From an uncultured Chlorobiaceae bacterium (GTDB lineage: Bacteria; Bacteroidota; Chlorobiia; Chlorobiales; Chlorobiaceae), in NCBI GenBank assembly GCA_903866255.1, contig CAIPMW010000085.1, forward strand, positions 1-36,964: a stretch of DNA of 36,964 nucleotides, read 5' to 3'. The position numbers were made by a program, and so were the translations under genes. The notes under the pieces were generated by a model. The model worked only from the letters and a program-made list of their open reading frames with translations. It did not search any database and was not told where the DNA came from. Each line of letters starts with the position of its first letter. Positions within the stretch are counted from its first letter, which is position 1. Below are positions 25,742 through 36,690 of this stretch, in pieces.

Positions 25742-25775
25742 AAAAAAGTCAGCGCTTTGCCTGCACTGACTTTTT
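25742..25775 (-). terminator. Terminator-like hairpin between adk and priA
   Basis: Perfect 10-base arms AAAAAGTCAG (25743-25752) and CTGACTTTTT (25766-25775) enclose a 13-base loop whose ends can add two more pairs. On the minus strand it follows the adk stop and is followed by a run of six T, so it should end the adk transcript. The last T lies only 11 bases before the priA ATG at 25730, leaving no room for a priA promoter after it. Confidence 0.8.
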
Positions 25776-25804
25776 ATCCATTGAGAGAGATATTTTCTTG
25801 ATGT

Positions 25805-27248
<1,444 letters not shown>

Positions 27249-27262
27249 GGTTGTTGAAACTG

Positions 27263-28351
27263 TTAGAGGTTATTGCGGTTTAGTGGCATAACCGTCGTTG
27301 CGAGTTGGCCACACGCAGCATTAATGGTTGTTCCATAACTTTTTCTGATTGTAACATGAAGCCCTGCATCGACGAGGTATTCCCGGAAAAGGTCTCTTGC
27401 AGCATTACTAACAGGCCTGAAGCTCATATTAATGATTGAATTGTAATCAATCAAATTAATTTTACATAAAAAGCTTCTGGAAAAACGTGCAAGCAACTTT
27501 GCGTCTTCAAGAGAATCATTGATCCCCTTGAGAAGCATATACACGATGGTTACAGGCACTCCTGTTATTGCGCTGTATTCCGCAAGCGTTTTTGCAAGTT
27601 CTTTAAGCGGGTATTGTCTGGCAGCGACGGGCATGAGCGACTCGCGTTTTTGTTGATCGGCGGAATGAAGCGATACCGCCAGTTTTGTTTTCATGCCAGA
27701 TTTTCCAATTCTCTGAATCTCAGGAATTACTCCCACGGTTGAAATGGTTACTCTTTTTTGCGAAAGGGAGAATCGATAATTTCTTGTGCAGAGTGTCTCA
27801 ATGGCTTCAATAATGTTGTCGGTATTCAGCAGTGGTTCTCCCATTCCCATGAACACAAGGTTGGTTAAGGTGTGTCCGGGCTCTTTAGCTGTGATCAGGT
27901 TGTTGAGGGCGTAAACTTGTCCGGTAATTTCCCCGGCACTGAGATTGCGTCGCAGTCCCATTTTACCTGTAGCACAGAATGAGCATTGAAACGGGCAGCC
28001 CACCTGTGATGATATGCAGGCAGTCATCCGATCGGTTGAGGGAATAAGGACGCTTTCAATCAGGGAGTTGTCGGAGAGTTTCAGCAGAATTTTCTTTGCA
28101 GGATAGTCGCAGGCCTCGTCGATACTTTCATGGTGTTCGATCATCTCTGGACGAGTAATGGCAAATGTTTCCGCAAGCTTCTGGCGTAATCCAAGACTCA
28201 GGATGGTCATATTCTCAAAGCTTTGTGCATGGTGGCTAAAGAGCCACTGGTGTATCTGTGATGCTCGAAATCCAGGTTCACCCTTCGATATCATTGTCTG
28301 CTGAAGTTCCTTCAGGCTCAAATCCATGATGTTTGGCAGTGATGTGGTCAT
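27263..28351 (-). CDS. rlmN: Dual-specificity RNA methyltransferase RlmN
   Basis: A radical-SAM enzyme that methylates C2 of A2503 in 23S rRNA and A37 in some tRNAs. The cluster-binding cysteines are C119, C123 and C126 in GCPFQCSFCATGKMGLRR. The C-terminal ACGQL carries the Cys that becomes the methyl carrier (YGTTINAACGQLA). GMGEPLLN and SLHSADQQKRESLMPV are further family signatures. Length 362 aa is typical. It is the first gene of the rlmN - hypothetical - adk run and diverges from the DHH phosphoesterase gene. Confidence 0.96.
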   Translation of the reverse strand: MTTSLPNIMDLSLKELQQTMISKGEPGFRASQIHQWLFSHHAQSFENMTILSLGLRQKLAETFAITRPEMIEHHESIDEACDYPAKKILLKLSDNSLIESVLIPSTDRMTACISSQVGCPFQCSFCATGKMGLRRNLSAGEITGQVYALNNLITAKEPGHTLTNLVFMGMGEPLLNTDNIIEAIETLCTRNYRFSLSQKRVTISTVGVIPEIQRIGKSGMKTKLAVSLHSADQQKRESLMPVAARQYPLKELAKTLAEYSAITGVPVTIVYMLLKGINDSLEDAKLLARFSRSFLCKINLIDYNSIINMSFRPVSNAARDLFREYLVDAGLHVTIRKSYGTTINAACGQLATTVMPLNRNNL

Positions 28352-28467
28352 TGATTCGATAGGGAGTTACTTATTTAAAAAATAGAGAGGGTGAACGCCA
28401 AATTATATAAAACGGGGAAAAAAGCATAAATTCAATTTTATTGTCATATAACAGATATATCCAACGA

Positions 28468-29520
28468 ATGATAGTACCAGAGTATGGTCGGACGCTTAAC
28501 GCCGTAGAATGGTCTCCGGTCATCGATGCGCTGCTTGACGGGCAGCAGTTTGTGCTTACAACCCATGAAAATTCAGATGGTGACGGGCTCGGCAGTGAAA
28601 TTGCCCTTGCCCTTATACTCAAGTCTCTGGGAAAGGAGGTTTCGGTTGTCAACCCGACTGAAGTTCCACCCAACTACCAATTTTTAAATAATTTATATAA
28701 GATTTCTCATTTTGATAACAAAAGCGAGGAGGCTATCCAGGAGCTGACGCTTTGCGATGTTGTTGTGCTCCTTGATGCAAATTTACGCGACAGGATGGGC
28801 TCCCTCTGGCCTCATGTGAGTTTTTCAAGAGAGCTTGGCAGTCAAAAACTTGTTTGTGTCGATCATCATCTTGAACCTGATGATTTTACGGATGTTATGG
28901 TGTGTGAGAATTACGCTTCGTCAACCGGGGAGTTGGTTTATGGGTTGATTTATGCGCTTCAGAAGCGGGTGGGGCGCGAGCTCTTTACACCAAAGGTTGC
29001 TCAGGCTCTGTATGTCGCGGTTATGACGGATACAGGTTCTTTCCGGTTTCCAAAAACAACCCCCTATGTCTATCAACTTGCAGGGGATCTCGTCAGCAAA
29101 GGGGCTGATGCGGCTGAACTTTATGACAGAATCTATAACTCTTTGACACCAAATGCACTAAAACTTCTGGGCGCAGCCCTTAGCGCCATTACCATTCTTG
29201 ATAATGGGAAAATTTCATGGCTCTTCATATCACAGGAGATGATCAAGGCAACGGAAAGTAAACTCTTTGACACGGATCACATAATCCAGTATCTTTTGAG
29301 TGTCCCTTCTGTGCGCATTGCTGTGCTGATGGTTGAGATGCAGGATGGCCGAACCAAGGCGAGTTTCAGGTCACGCGGGGATATTTATGTCAATCAGTTA
29401 GCAAAAAAATACGGTGGCGGTGGTCACATGAATGCTGCAGGGTGTCTCTTTCAGTTTTCTTCTGACAAAGCACAGATGGTTTTACTCGAAGATCTGAGGT
29501 TGTTTCTTAAACAATCATAA
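28468..29520 (+). CDS. nrnA: DHH/DHHA1 phosphoesterase, NrnA-type oligoribonuclease/pAp phosphatase
   Basis: Degrades very short RNA oligonucleotides and/or 3'-phosphoadenosine 5'-phosphate. The N-terminal DHH domain shows THENSDGDGLGSE (metal-binding), LLDANLRDRMG and the signature VCVDHH. The C-terminal DHHA1 domain ends with the substrate loop GGGGHMNAAGC. I chose the ATG at 28468 (MIVPEYGRT), giving 350 aa; a TTG at 28441 is in frame but adds nothing conserved. The ribosome binding site is weak. The gene is transcribed away from rlmN and followed by pepA after 44 bases. Confidence 0.9.
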   Translation: MIVPEYGRTLNAVEWSPVIDALLDGQQFVLTTHENSDGDGLGSEIALALILKSLGKEVSVVNPTEVPPNYQFLNNLYKISHFDNKSEEAIQELTLCDVVVLLDANLRDRMGSLWPHVSFSRELGSQKLVCVDHHLEPDDFTDVMVCENYASSTGELVYGLIYALQKRVGRELFTPKVAQALYVAVMTDTGSFRFPKTTPYVYQLAGDLVSKGADAAELYDRIYNSLTPNALKLLGAALSAITILDNGKISWLFISQEMIKATESKLFDTDHIIQYLLSVPSVRIAVLMVEMQDGRTKASFRSRGDIYVNQLAKKYGGGGHMNAAGCLFQFSSDKAQMVLLEDLRLFLKQS

Positions 29521-29564
29521 AGAGTTATTTTTTTATGTTTAACTAACATCAATTATTACTTCCC

Positions 29565-31076
29565 ATGAAAATAATTGTAACAAAAAGTGATCTTCAGGGT
29601 ATTGGCGCTGATCTTCTTGTGTTACCGTTCAGTAGTATTGGATTGCAACATGAGGGAGAGAGAGCACTTTTGCCTTACGGTATTAATGTACAAGTTTTGA
29701 AATCTTTCAAGGCTGACGCTGGTGAAGCGGTAGTGGTATATGGTGGAAGCCAGGAGTATTCTGCGTCGAGGATAATTTTACTCGGTACTGGGGAGGGAAA
29801 AAAGCTTGATGATTGGCGGAAAGCGGCCATTGCCTTTGGTTCGAAAGCTGTCGAATTGAAGAGCGAAAAGGTGGTGGTTGACTGTTCCGGAGTTGAAGTT
29901 TATGCTTCTGCCATGGGGCAAAGTGTTGCAAAAATTATCGCAACACTTGTTGAGGGCTGTTATTTTGGTTCCTACAGGTTTGAACGTCTGAAAAGTGATA
30001 AACTGGATAAAAAGGGCGTAGACAACAAGTCGAAAAAGATTGCTGAACTTTTTGTCGTTGTTCCATCAGAAGTGTTGGTGGAGGCTGAAAAAGGTGTTGC
30101 CGATGGAAAGATTGTTGGTTCATGCAAAAAAATGGCCAGGGATCTGGTCAACCTTCCTGGTAATTATCTTCATGCTGAGGATATTTCAAAAGCTGCAGAG
30201 GAGTCAGGAAAAAAATACGGCTATGATGTAAAGGTCTTTCATAAAAAGGAGATAGAATCTCTTGGTATGGGTGGTTTACTTGCGGTCAACAAGGGAAGCG
30301 ATCATCCGCCGACCTTCACGGTGCTTGATTACAGGCCGAAAGGGAAAGCCAAAGTGGTTGTAGCGCTTGTTGGTAAAGGGATTACCTTCGATTCCGGTGG
30401 CATTTCGCTCAAGCCTTCTGAAAATATGGGGGAGATGAAGTCTGATATGTCTGGCGCAGCCAGTGTGTTGGGGGCAATTGAGGCGGCAGTCCGTCTCAAG
30501 CTTCCCCTCCATGTTGTCGGGTTGATCCCGGCTACAGACAATATGCCGAGTGGTACAGCCCAGCAACCCGGTGATGTTATGACGACGTATTCTGGAATTA
30601 CTGTTGAGGTTGGCAATACTGACGCTGAAGGCAGGCTTATTTTGGCTGATGCCTTGACCTATGCCAAACAGAAATATAATCCTGATGTGATTGTTGATGT
30701 GGCGACGCTTACCGGTGCTTGTATTGTTGCGCTTGGTTATACTGTCGCTGGACTTTTTTCAAATAATGATACGTTGGCGGACGAGATTTTTCAGGCTGGA
30801 GAGCAATCAGGTGAGAAGGTGTGGCGGATGCCGCTTTGGGATCTTTATGATGAGCAGATAAAGTCTGATATCGCTGATGTCAGTAACACTGGTGGTCGTG
30901 GGGCAGGTTCGGTAACAGCGGCGAAATTTCTTGAGAAATTTATTGATGGCCATACCAACTGGGCACATATTGACATTGCAGGTCCCTCTTTTATGCCGAA
31001 GAGCGGTGGAAAGGTAAATGGTGGGACAGGTTTTGGTGTTGGGTTGCTTGTTGAGTTATTGAAAAAATTGTCGTGA
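29565..31076 (+). CDS. pepA: Cytosol aminopeptidase PepA (leucyl aminopeptidase, M17)
   Basis: Removes N-terminal residues from peptides with a two-metal (Mn/Zn) site. An N-terminal alpha/beta domain (about 1-160) is followed by the catalytic domain with [35 protein letters not shown], and the family signature [14 protein letters not shown]. Length 503 aa is usual. A cytoplasmic role in protein turnover is expected. The ATG at 29565 fits the family's N-terminus; the ribosome binding site is poor. Confidence 0.96.
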   Translation: MKIIVTKSDLQGIGADLLVLPFSSIGLQHEGERALLPYGINVQVLKSFKADAGEAVVVYGGSQEYSASRIILLGTGEGKKLDDWRKAAIAFGSKAVELKSEKVVVDCSGVEVYASAMGQSVAKIIATLVEGCYFGSYRFERLKSDKLDKKGVDNKSKKIAELFVVVPSEVLVEAEKGVADGKIVGSCKKMARDLVNLPGNYLHAEDISKAAEESGKKYGYDVKVFHKKEIESLGMGGLLAVNKGSDHPPTFTVLDYRPKGKAKVVVALVGKGITFDSGGISLKPSENMGEMKSDMSGAASVLGAIEAAVRLKLPLHVVGLIPATDNMPSGTAQQPGDVMTTYSGITVEVGNTDAEGRLILADALTYAKQKYNPDVIVDVATLTGACIVALGYTVAGLFSNNDTLADEIFQAGEQSGEKVWRMPLWDLYDEQIKSDIADVSNTGGRGAGSVTAAKFLEKFIDGHTNWAHIDIAGPSFMPKSGGKVNGGTGFGVGLLVELLKKLS

Positions 31077-31116
31077 TTTTGCGAGTTTATCAAAAAAGAT
31101 CGTTTCTGATACAATT

Positions 31117-31821
31117 ATGCTGGAGGTACCGAAGAATCCTGTAGTTATTATTCCTGGCGTTCTTTTCTGGGATACTCTTTATGGCTCCATGAAAGGAGCG
31201 ATTGCTGAATATATTCCAAAGGAGAGGATTGCAATTGCTCCCGTATCTTTTGCTGATTGGGTTGGATTTCCTCCGTCCCCTGAAAAATCGACAAACAGGG
31301 TCATGAAAAAAATTGATCGTGCGGTCAGGGAGATGGGGTATAAATTTCCTGGCGAACCGATAACGCTTGTGGCTCATAGCGGGGGAGGAACTGTGGCGAT
31401 GATTTATCTGCTTGAACACCCTTTTCAGGAGGATATTTACCATCCCGGAAGGCGTGTGGGCAAAATGATCACACTTGGAACCCCCTTTCATACTCATGAG
31501 TATTATGCCAGGATAAAGACAGATTTTATATTTACCCATCTTCGCCCGAAATTTTTTGAGCATTATCCAGTCGTGTCTGTAGTCAGTGATAAGTATTATG
31601 GCAAATATAACGGGAGTTTTGTTGAGAAAGCCTGTTTCAAGTTTTACGAAAGCGTGCAGGATGATGGTAATGTTGCTGGTGATGGTATTGTGCCAGCGAA
31701 AAGCTGTTTTCTTGAGGGCGCTGAAAATGTTACTATTTCAGATGCAGAACATCTTCCAACACCGCGTACCCGATGGTATGGCACAAAAGAGGGGGTTGAA
31801 CAATGGATTCAATGGCTGTAA
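31117..31821 (+). CDS. Alpha/beta hydrolase, lipase-like
   Basis: A 234-residue hydrolase. The N-terminal strand [11 protein letters not shown] is followed by the nucleophile elbow AHSGGG with Ser88; the Asp in [11 protein letters not shown] and the His in DAEHLP complete a plausible triad. [10 protein letters not shown] resembles the lipase GTP loop. There is no signal peptide, so a cytoplasmic or membrane-surface esterase or lipase is likely; the substrate is unknown. Its last 19 bases overlap the following lipoprotein gene, which suggests coupled expression. Confidence 0.82.
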   Translation: MLEVPKNPVVIIPGVLFWDTLYGSMKGAIAEYIPKERIAIAPVSFADWVGFPPSPEKSTNRVMKKIDRAVREMGYKFPGEPITLVAHSGGGTVAMIYLLEHPFQEDIYHPGRRVGKMITLGTPFHTHEYYARIKTDFIFTHLRPKFFEHYPVVSVVSDKYYGKYNGSFVEKACFKFYESVQDDGNVAGDGIVPAKSCFLEGAENVTISDAEHLPTPRTRWYGTKEGVEQWIQWL

Positions 31822-32651
31822 GGGATAGCCGATTCAGGGTTGCTTTGGTTGTAGCTGCTGCTGTCCTGTTGCTTTTCTCATCATGTACGGCCGAGAAGCA
31901 AAAGCTGGACCCGCAGCAACAGCATATTGAATCAGTGATGGCGATTCTTGCTCAGGTGCAGAAAAATCTTGGTCGTATTCAGCAGAAAGAGGCGGTTGTT
32001 GAGCGCCTCTCTTCCGGCATTGAGGGTAAGAATAGCCAGAACGCAGAACAGATCGGCAAGGATATTGCGGCAAGTATTCACTTTATTGACTCTACGCTGG
32101 TGGCGAGCAAAAATCTTGTCCGCAAGCTGGAGGAAGAGAACAGCTCTTCCTCGTATCGTGTCGAATCTCTGGACCGGCTTGTATCAGAACTGCAACTTGC
32201 CATCAATACCAAAGACGGGGAGGTTACTGCGCTCAAAGGGAATGTTCAGAAACTGAATGCCCAACTCTCATCACTGCTCGCGACAGTGGATGTTCTTGAT
32301 GAGTACATTCAGGGTCAGGAGGCTCAGCTTTACACAGTCTACTACATTTCTGGCACTTTCGACGAACTTGTTTCAAAAGGTATTCTTGTATCTGTAAATC
32401 CTATCGAGAAGCTTTTTGGCAAAGAGTACCGTCTTGCTTCTGATTTTAATGTAAAGTTGTTTAAAAAGGTTGACATGCTGGAGACCAGAGATCTTTTTTT
32501 TGACAAGCCGATGAGAAGTCTTAATATTGTAACACCACATACTGCTGGTTCTTATGAACTTGTTGGTGGAAAAACTTCATCGCTTCTTCTTATTCGGGAT
32601 GAAAACGCTTTTTGGCAGAAATCACGTTGTCTGGTGATTGTTACGGAATAG
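31803..32651 (+). CDS. Lipoprotein with coiled-coil region
   Basis: The N-terminus is positively charged, then hydrophobic, and ends in a lipobox LFSSC with Cys28 as the lipidated residue, so the mature protein should be anchored to a membrane and face the periplasm. Residues 40-170 have heptad character ([50 protein letters not shown]). The C-terminus (about 180-282) looks globular. GAGGGGG lies 7 bases before the ATG at 31803, supporting this start even though it overlaps the upstream gene. I do not recognise a named family; a cell-envelope structural role is a guess. Confidence 0.8.
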   Translation: MDSMAVRDSRFRVALVVAAAVLLLFSSCTAEKQKLDPQQQHIESVMAILAQVQKNLGRIQQKEAVVERLSSGIEGKNSQNAEQIGKDIAASIHFIDSTLVASKNLVRKLEEENSSSSYRVESLDRLVSELQLAINTKDGEVTALKGNVQKLNAQLSSLLATVDVLDEYIQGQEAQLYTVYYISGTFDELVSKGILVSVNPIEKLFGKEYRLASDFNVKLFKKVDMLETRDLFFDKPMRSLNIVTPHTAGSYELVGGKTSSLLLIRDENAFWQKSRCLVIVTE

Positions 32652-32667
32652 AAAACAATTGTGACCC

Positions 32668-34005
32668 GTGAAGATAACCATATTTGGATCTGGATATGTT
32701 GGCCTTGTTACAGGCGCCTGTTTTGCTGAGGTGGGTAATGATGTTCTTTGCGTCGATATTGACCAGCAGAAGGTTGATAATCTTAAAGAGGGAACAATTT
32801 CTGTTCATGAGCCCGGTCTTGAAGAGATGGTTGGGGAAAATATACGGGCAGGTCGGCTGAAGTTTACTACAAATATTCGTCAGGGAGTAGGGTTCGGGCT
32901 TTATCAGATGATTGCTGTTGGCACTCCTCCCGATGAGGATGGCTCTGCTGATTTACGACATGTTCTCAGCGTGGCTGAAAGTATTGGCACCTTTATGCAG
33001 GAGTACCGGGTTGTTATCAGCAAGTCAACGGTTCCGGTAGGAACTGCTGATCTTGTACGAGAGAAGATAGCTTCGGTACTTGCTGACAGAAAGATTTCTA
33101 TTGATTTTGATGTTGTTTCAAACCCCGAGTTTCTCAAAGAGGGCGATGCGATCAACGACTTTATGAAACCGGAACGCATTATTGTTGGGGTCGATGATCC
33201 GCGAACCAAAGAGTTGCTCCGCTTTCTCTACGCACCTTTTAATCGCAGTCATGAGCGCTTTATCGCCATGGATGTTCGTTCAGCCGAGCTTACCAAGTAT
33301 GCCGCAAATGCCATGCTTGCCACAAAAATCAGCTTCATGAACGAGATAGCCAATATTGCTGAACGGGTTGGTGCCGATGTTGAGGCTGTGCGGAGAGGTA
33401 TCGGATCGGATTCAAGGATCGGATTCTCCTTTATTTATCCAGGAGTTGGTTATGGTGGCTCCTGTTTTCCAAAGGATGTACAGGCGCTCGAAAGAACCGC
33501 ACACAAGCACGGCTACCATTCCCGGATTTTGCAGGCTGTCGAGGCGGTCAATCACGACCAGAAAAGCACAATTATCAGAAAGATAAGAGGCCATTTCAGC
33601 GATAATATTGAGGGGCAGATTTTTGCAATCTGGGGGCTTGCCTTTAAGCCGAACACTGACGATATGCGAGAGGCTCCAAGCCGCAGGGTTATTGAAGAGA
33701 TTCTGAAAGAGGGGGGAAAGGTGAGGGTCTTTGATCCTGCCGCAATGGATGAGGTTAAGAAAATTTACGGCGTATGTGACGAAATTTATTATGCCTCAAG
33801 CCCGGAAAATGCAGTGAGAGGTTCCAATGCCCTTGTGGTGCTGACCGAGTGGCTTCTCTTCCGCAGCCCGGATTTTGAGATGATTAAACAAGAACTCAGC
33901 CATCCTGTTGTCTTTGATGGCCGAAATATCTACAGTCCGGAGTTTATGGCGCGGGCAGGGTTCACCTACTACTCAATAGGTCGCCAACCAACAGGAATGC
34001 AATAG
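32668..34005 (+). CDS. ugd: UDP-glucose 6-dehydrogenase
   Basis: Oxidises UDP-glucose to UDP-glucuronate with two NAD+. The GTG start at 32668 leads directly into the NAD-binding [19 protein letters not shown]. Further motifs are [31 protein letters not shown], and the catalytic Cys in [14 protein letters not shown]; the C-terminal NAD/UDP-binding domain contains [16 protein letters not shown]. Length 445 aa is normal. It starts 16 bases after the lipoprotein stop, likely the same operon. The product could feed the epimerase encoded at 15852. It ends 4 bases from the convergent thiD stop. Confidence 0.96.
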   Translation: MKITIFGSGYVGLVTGACFAEVGNDVLCVDIDQQKVDNLKEGTISVHEPGLEEMVGENIRAGRLKFTTNIRQGVGFGLYQMIAVGTPPDEDGSADLRHVLSVAESIGTFMQEYRVVISKSTVPVGTADLVREKIASVLADRKISIDFDVVSNPEFLKEGDAINDFMKPERIIVGVDDPRTKELLRFLYAPFNRSHERFIAMDVRSAELTKYAANAMLATKISFMNEIANIAERVGADVEAVRRGIGSDSRIGFSFIYPGVGYGGSCFPKDVQALERTAHKHGYHSRILQAVEAVNHDQKSTIIRKIRGHFSDNIEGQIFAIWGLAFKPNTDDMREAPSRRVIEEILKEGGKVRVFDPAAMDEVKKIYGVCDEIYYASSPENAVRGSNALVVLTEWLLFRSPDFEMIKQELSHPVVFDGRNIYSPEFMARAGFTYYSIGRQPTGMQ

Positions 34006-34009
34006 CTTA

Positions 34010-34822
34010 TCACCACTGACGATAAGAGTGGTGAAGCGGTCCGTTTCCTTTCCCGAGATGGTATTCGGCGCCAGCCTTCAAGGCCTCACCAGCCCATTTT
34101 TTCGCCTCTTTTACAGCACAATCTATTGTCAATCCTTTTGCCATGAAAGCCGCAATGGCAGAAGAGAGAGTGCAGCCAGTACCATGAGTGTTGCAACTGT
34201 TGATTCTTTTTGAGCTGAACCAGAAATAATGATTTTCATGCAGCAGGCAGTCGTGGCACTCCTCCCCCTCTCCATGCCCTCCCTTCACAAGAACTGAGGT
34301 TGCGCCGGTTTCACGTAATCTTCTTGCTGCATCCTCTATAGCCTCAGGAGTTGCCGGGGGATATTTTAAGCCCAATAGAGCAGCCGTTTCCGGCAGATTA
34401 GGGGTAATCAGTGAAGCAAGCGGGAAGAGCTTTTCCTTCATCAGATGGACTGCCTCCGGTGGAAGGAGAGTGGCTCCTCCAGAAGAGGCGAGAACAGTAT
34501 CCAGAATGACTGGCGGATCTCCCTTCAGTTCCTTCAGCAAGGCAGTAACAGCATCAATAATGCTGGCGTTCCCCAGCATACCGATTTTTACCGCATCAAT
34601 TGCCATATCGGAAGCAAGAGCCCGAAACTGCTCTGTAACGCATTTTTTGGAAAGAGGGTAGAGAGCTGTTACCCCCATGGTATTCTGCGCAGTAAGGACG
34701 GTTATGACCGATAAACCATAACATTGGAGGGCGGCAAATGTTTTGATATCCGCCTGAATCCCTGCCCCGCCGCTGCCATCAGAACCAGCAATAGTGAGAA
34801 CGGTGGTATAGGATTTTTTCAT
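34010..34822 (-). CDS. thiD: Hydroxymethylpyrimidine/phosphomethylpyrimidine kinase
   Basis: Phosphorylates HMP to HMP-P and then HMP-PP for thiamine synthesis. Ribokinase-fold signatures are TIAGSDGSGGAGIQADIKTF at the N-terminus and the anion-hole/catalytic region NSCNTHGTGCTLSSAIAA near the C-terminus. Length 270 aa is normal. It is the last gene of the thi operon, with its ATG overlapping the thiE stop by 4 bases. An 8-base inverted repeat (34010-34017 / 34027-34034) covers its final codons. Confidence 0.96.
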   Translation of the reverse strand: MKKSYTTVLTIAGSDGSGGAGIQADIKTFAALQCYGLSVITVLTAQNTMGVTALYPLSKKCVTEQFRALASDMAIDAVKIGMLGNASIIDAVTALLKELKGDPPVILDTVLASSGGATLLPPEAVHLMKEKLFPLASLITPNLPETAALLGLKYPPATPEAIEDAARRLRETGATSVLVKGGHGEGEECHDCLLHENHYFWFSSKRINSCNTHGTGCTLSSAIAAFMAKGLTIDCAVKEAKKWAGEALKAGAEYHLGKGNGPLHHSYRQW

Positions 34823-35442
34823 GAATCTCCCATTTTGATGGCGGAAACAAGCTTTTTTGTGGCAAGAGCGGGATCAACCGCCCCGCTGACTGCTGAAATA
34901 ACGGCCACGCCTGATGTGCCACAAGATATGAGCGATGCGGCGTTGTTGATAGTGATACCTCCAATAGCTACAATTGGCAGTGAAATAAGTTTTGAAACCT
35001 CCTGGAGTGCCCTGGGGCCAAGAGGCGGGTATCCCTTCTCTTTTGAGGAGGTCGGATAGATATGGCCAAATCCGATATAGTCCGCCCCATCTTTTTCCGC
35101 CATTATTGCCTCCTCAATTGAGGAGGTTGAAATCCCAATAATGCTGTTTTTACCCATTATTTTTCGAGCGACGGCGGCAGGCATATCCTGTTGGCCGAGG
35201 TGCACGCCATGGGCTTTGCTTGCCATCGCGATGTCCACACGATCGTTGATGATACAGAGCGCATTGTATCTCTTGCAACGGTTGAGAATTTCGATCGCCC
35301 AGAAGTAAAGTTGATTTCCAGACGCGCTTTTGTGCCTTAACTGGATCATGACAGCCCCCCCCTCGAGAGCCTTTTCAGCAAGAGAGACAGGGCAAAAAGC
35401 TTCATCGGTGATGACGCAGAGAAAAGGAAGGGAGGGGATCAT
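34819..35442 (-). CDS. thiE: Thiamine-phosphate synthase
   Basis: Joins HMP-PP and thiazole phosphate to thiamine phosphate. TIM-barrel motifs are MIQLRHK (PPi-binding), CIINDRVDIAMASKAHGVHLGQQD with Asp residues for Mg and substrate, IGISTSS, DYIGFGHIYPTSSK, and VAIGGITINN with GVAVISAV closing the barrel. Length 207 aa is typical. These residues are all in place, so it should be active. It is coupled by 4-base overlaps to the TenI-like gene before it and to thiD after it. Confidence 0.93.
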   Translation of the reverse strand: MIPSLPFLCVITDEAFCPVSLAEKALEGGAVMIQLRHKSASGNQLYFWAIEILNRCKRYNALCIINDRVDIAMASKAHGVHLGQQDMPAAVARKIMGKNSIIGISTSSIEEAIMAEKDGADYIGFGHIYPTSSKEKGYPPLGPRALQEVSKLISLPIVAIGGITINNAASLISCGTSGVAVISAVSGAVDPALATKKLVSAIKMGDS

Positions 35443-36086
35443 GGCGAGACAATGTGGTGAAATTGTTCCATGGTTTCAACAAATCGGGATGGATCCTGAA
35501 AAATTGAGAGTGCAGCAATGCCGTAAGCACCTTCGCCCATGCAGCGTTGTGCGTTTTCTGGAGTTATGCCGCCAAGGGCAAAAACAGGAAGCGTGGTTGT
35601 TCGGCAAAGCTCTCCAAGCCTTTCAACCCCTTGGGGCGCTCCGTATCTGCGTTTTGACGGGGTGTCAAAAACAGGCCCGAATAGCAGGTAATCGGCCCCC
35701 GATTCTTCAGCCTTATGCAGCGATTTTAGCGAGTGAACACTGCAGCCAAAGATTAATTTTGGAGCAACAGGGCGAAGTTTATCGGGTGAGCAGGCGCTTT
35801 CAGGCAGATGCACGCCGTCAAGAGAGGCCGCCAGAGCGATATCGACCCGCTCATTGACCAGAAGCAGAGTGCCTTCAGGCAGATCAACCTGGCGCACCTC
35901 CAGCGCCAGCGCCAAAAGCTGGCGAGAGTCAAGCTGTTTTTCCCGAATTTGTACCATACAACTGATAGAGCGGGGGAGAAGGCTGAGCTGCCTGGTGAGT
36001 CGTTTGTTGTGGTCAGGATCTTCCTCCCCGCTGCTGATCAGATAGATGCGCGAAAGGGAAGTTCGGGGTAGAATATTATGCTCCAT
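35439..36086 (-). CDS. tenI: ThiE/TenI-like protein, probable thiazole tautomerase
   Basis: A second TIM-barrel protein of the ThiE/TenI superfamily, first in the thi operon. It keeps the fold motifs (MVQIREKQLDSRQL, DYLLFGPVFDTPSK, VFALGGITPENAQRCMG) but differs where ThiE binds Mg: NERVD replaces NDRVD, and HLPESA replaces HLGQDD. The barrel end GIAALSIF resembles TenI. TenI isomerises thiazole phosphate carboxylate, and that role is plausible; a divergent ThiE is the alternative. I chose the ATG at 36086 (MEHNILPRTSLSRIYLIS); an ATG at 36113 adds 9 residues. It overlaps thiE by 4 bases. Confidence 0.8.
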   Translation of the reverse strand: MEHNILPRTSLSRIYLISSGEEDPDHNKRLTRQLSLLPRSISCMVQIREKQLDSRQLLALALEVRQVDLPEGTLLLVNERVDIALAASLDGVHLPESACSPDKLRPVAPKLIFGCSVHSLKSLHKAEESGADYLLFGPVFDTPSKRRYGAPQGVERLGELCRTTTLPVFALGGITPENAQRCMGEGAYGIAALSIFQDPSRFVETMEQFHHIVSP

Positions 36087-36210
36087 AGTGATCAATATGC
36101 TTTGATTTCTCACTGACTATAAATAATTTTAACCGCAACCACAACAGGATCGTTTGTGGCGTTTTTCTCAGGTATCTACCGCCTTTTTTAACCGTTTTAT
36201 CTTTTTATGT

Positions 36211-36690
36211 ATGAGTATTATCGAAGAAAAAATTGTCAAGGCTGGCTTCATCCTTCCGCAGTTGCCTCCAGTAGCTGGACTTTACTCTCCCGCCATTCGC
36301 ACGGGTAACCTGGTCTTTACCTCTGGTCAGCTTCCTCTCAGGAACGGCATATTGATAGAGCCCGGCGGGGCGGGCAAGGTGAATGATGCCAATATGGAAG
36401 AGGCGGCTTATGCATCAAGGGTTGCTCTTCTCAATGGACTTGCTGCAATTAAAACGCTGACAGGAACACTTTCGAGCATTGAGCGAATTGTCAAGCTCAC
36501 TCTCTATGTTGCCAGTGACCACCGGTTTTCAAGTCAACATATTGTAGCCAATGGTGCCTCTTCTTTGATTCATGAACTATTTGGTGAGTATGGTTTACAT
36601 GCAAGAAGTGCTGTCGGTGTTGCTGAATTACCACTTAATGCGAGTCTTGAGCTTGATCTTATAGTACAATGTAAATTCCCGATAATATAA
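36211..36690 (+). CDS. RidA-family (YjgF/YER057c/UK114) protein
   Basis: A 159-residue protein of the RidA superfamily. Key segments are GLYSPAIRTGNLVFTSGQLPLRNG, NMEEAAYASRVALLNGLAAI, IVKLTLYVASDHRF and the C-terminal HARSAVGVAELPLNASLELD. The Arg of the canonical RidA active site aligns in the HARSAVGV segment. RidA itself hydrolyses reactive enamine/imine intermediates, but this longer form belongs to a subfamily whose activity is less certain. The ATG at 36211 is the family-like start; the open frame upstream (from 36154) is not conserved in character. It diverges from the thi operon. Confidence 0.88.
   Translation: MSIIEEKIVKAGFILPQLPPVAGLYSPAIRTGNLVFTSGQLPLRNGILIEPGGAGKVNDANMEEAAYASRVALLNGLAAIKTLTGTLSSIERIVKLTLYVASDHRFSSQHIVANGASSLIHELFGEYGLHARSAVGVAELPLNASLELDLIVQCKFPII

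Noticed and set aside
34010-34034. 8-base inverted repeat TCACCACT / AGTGGTGA between ugd and thiD as a terminator
   Set aside because: No T-run on either strand and it lies within the thiD coding end; an alternative CTTAT/ATAAG stem overlaps it.
36087-36210. TPP riboswitch upstream of the thi operon
   Set aside because: On the minus strand there is a CTGAGA-like string, but the second conserved block of the thi-box and the expected helices are absent.
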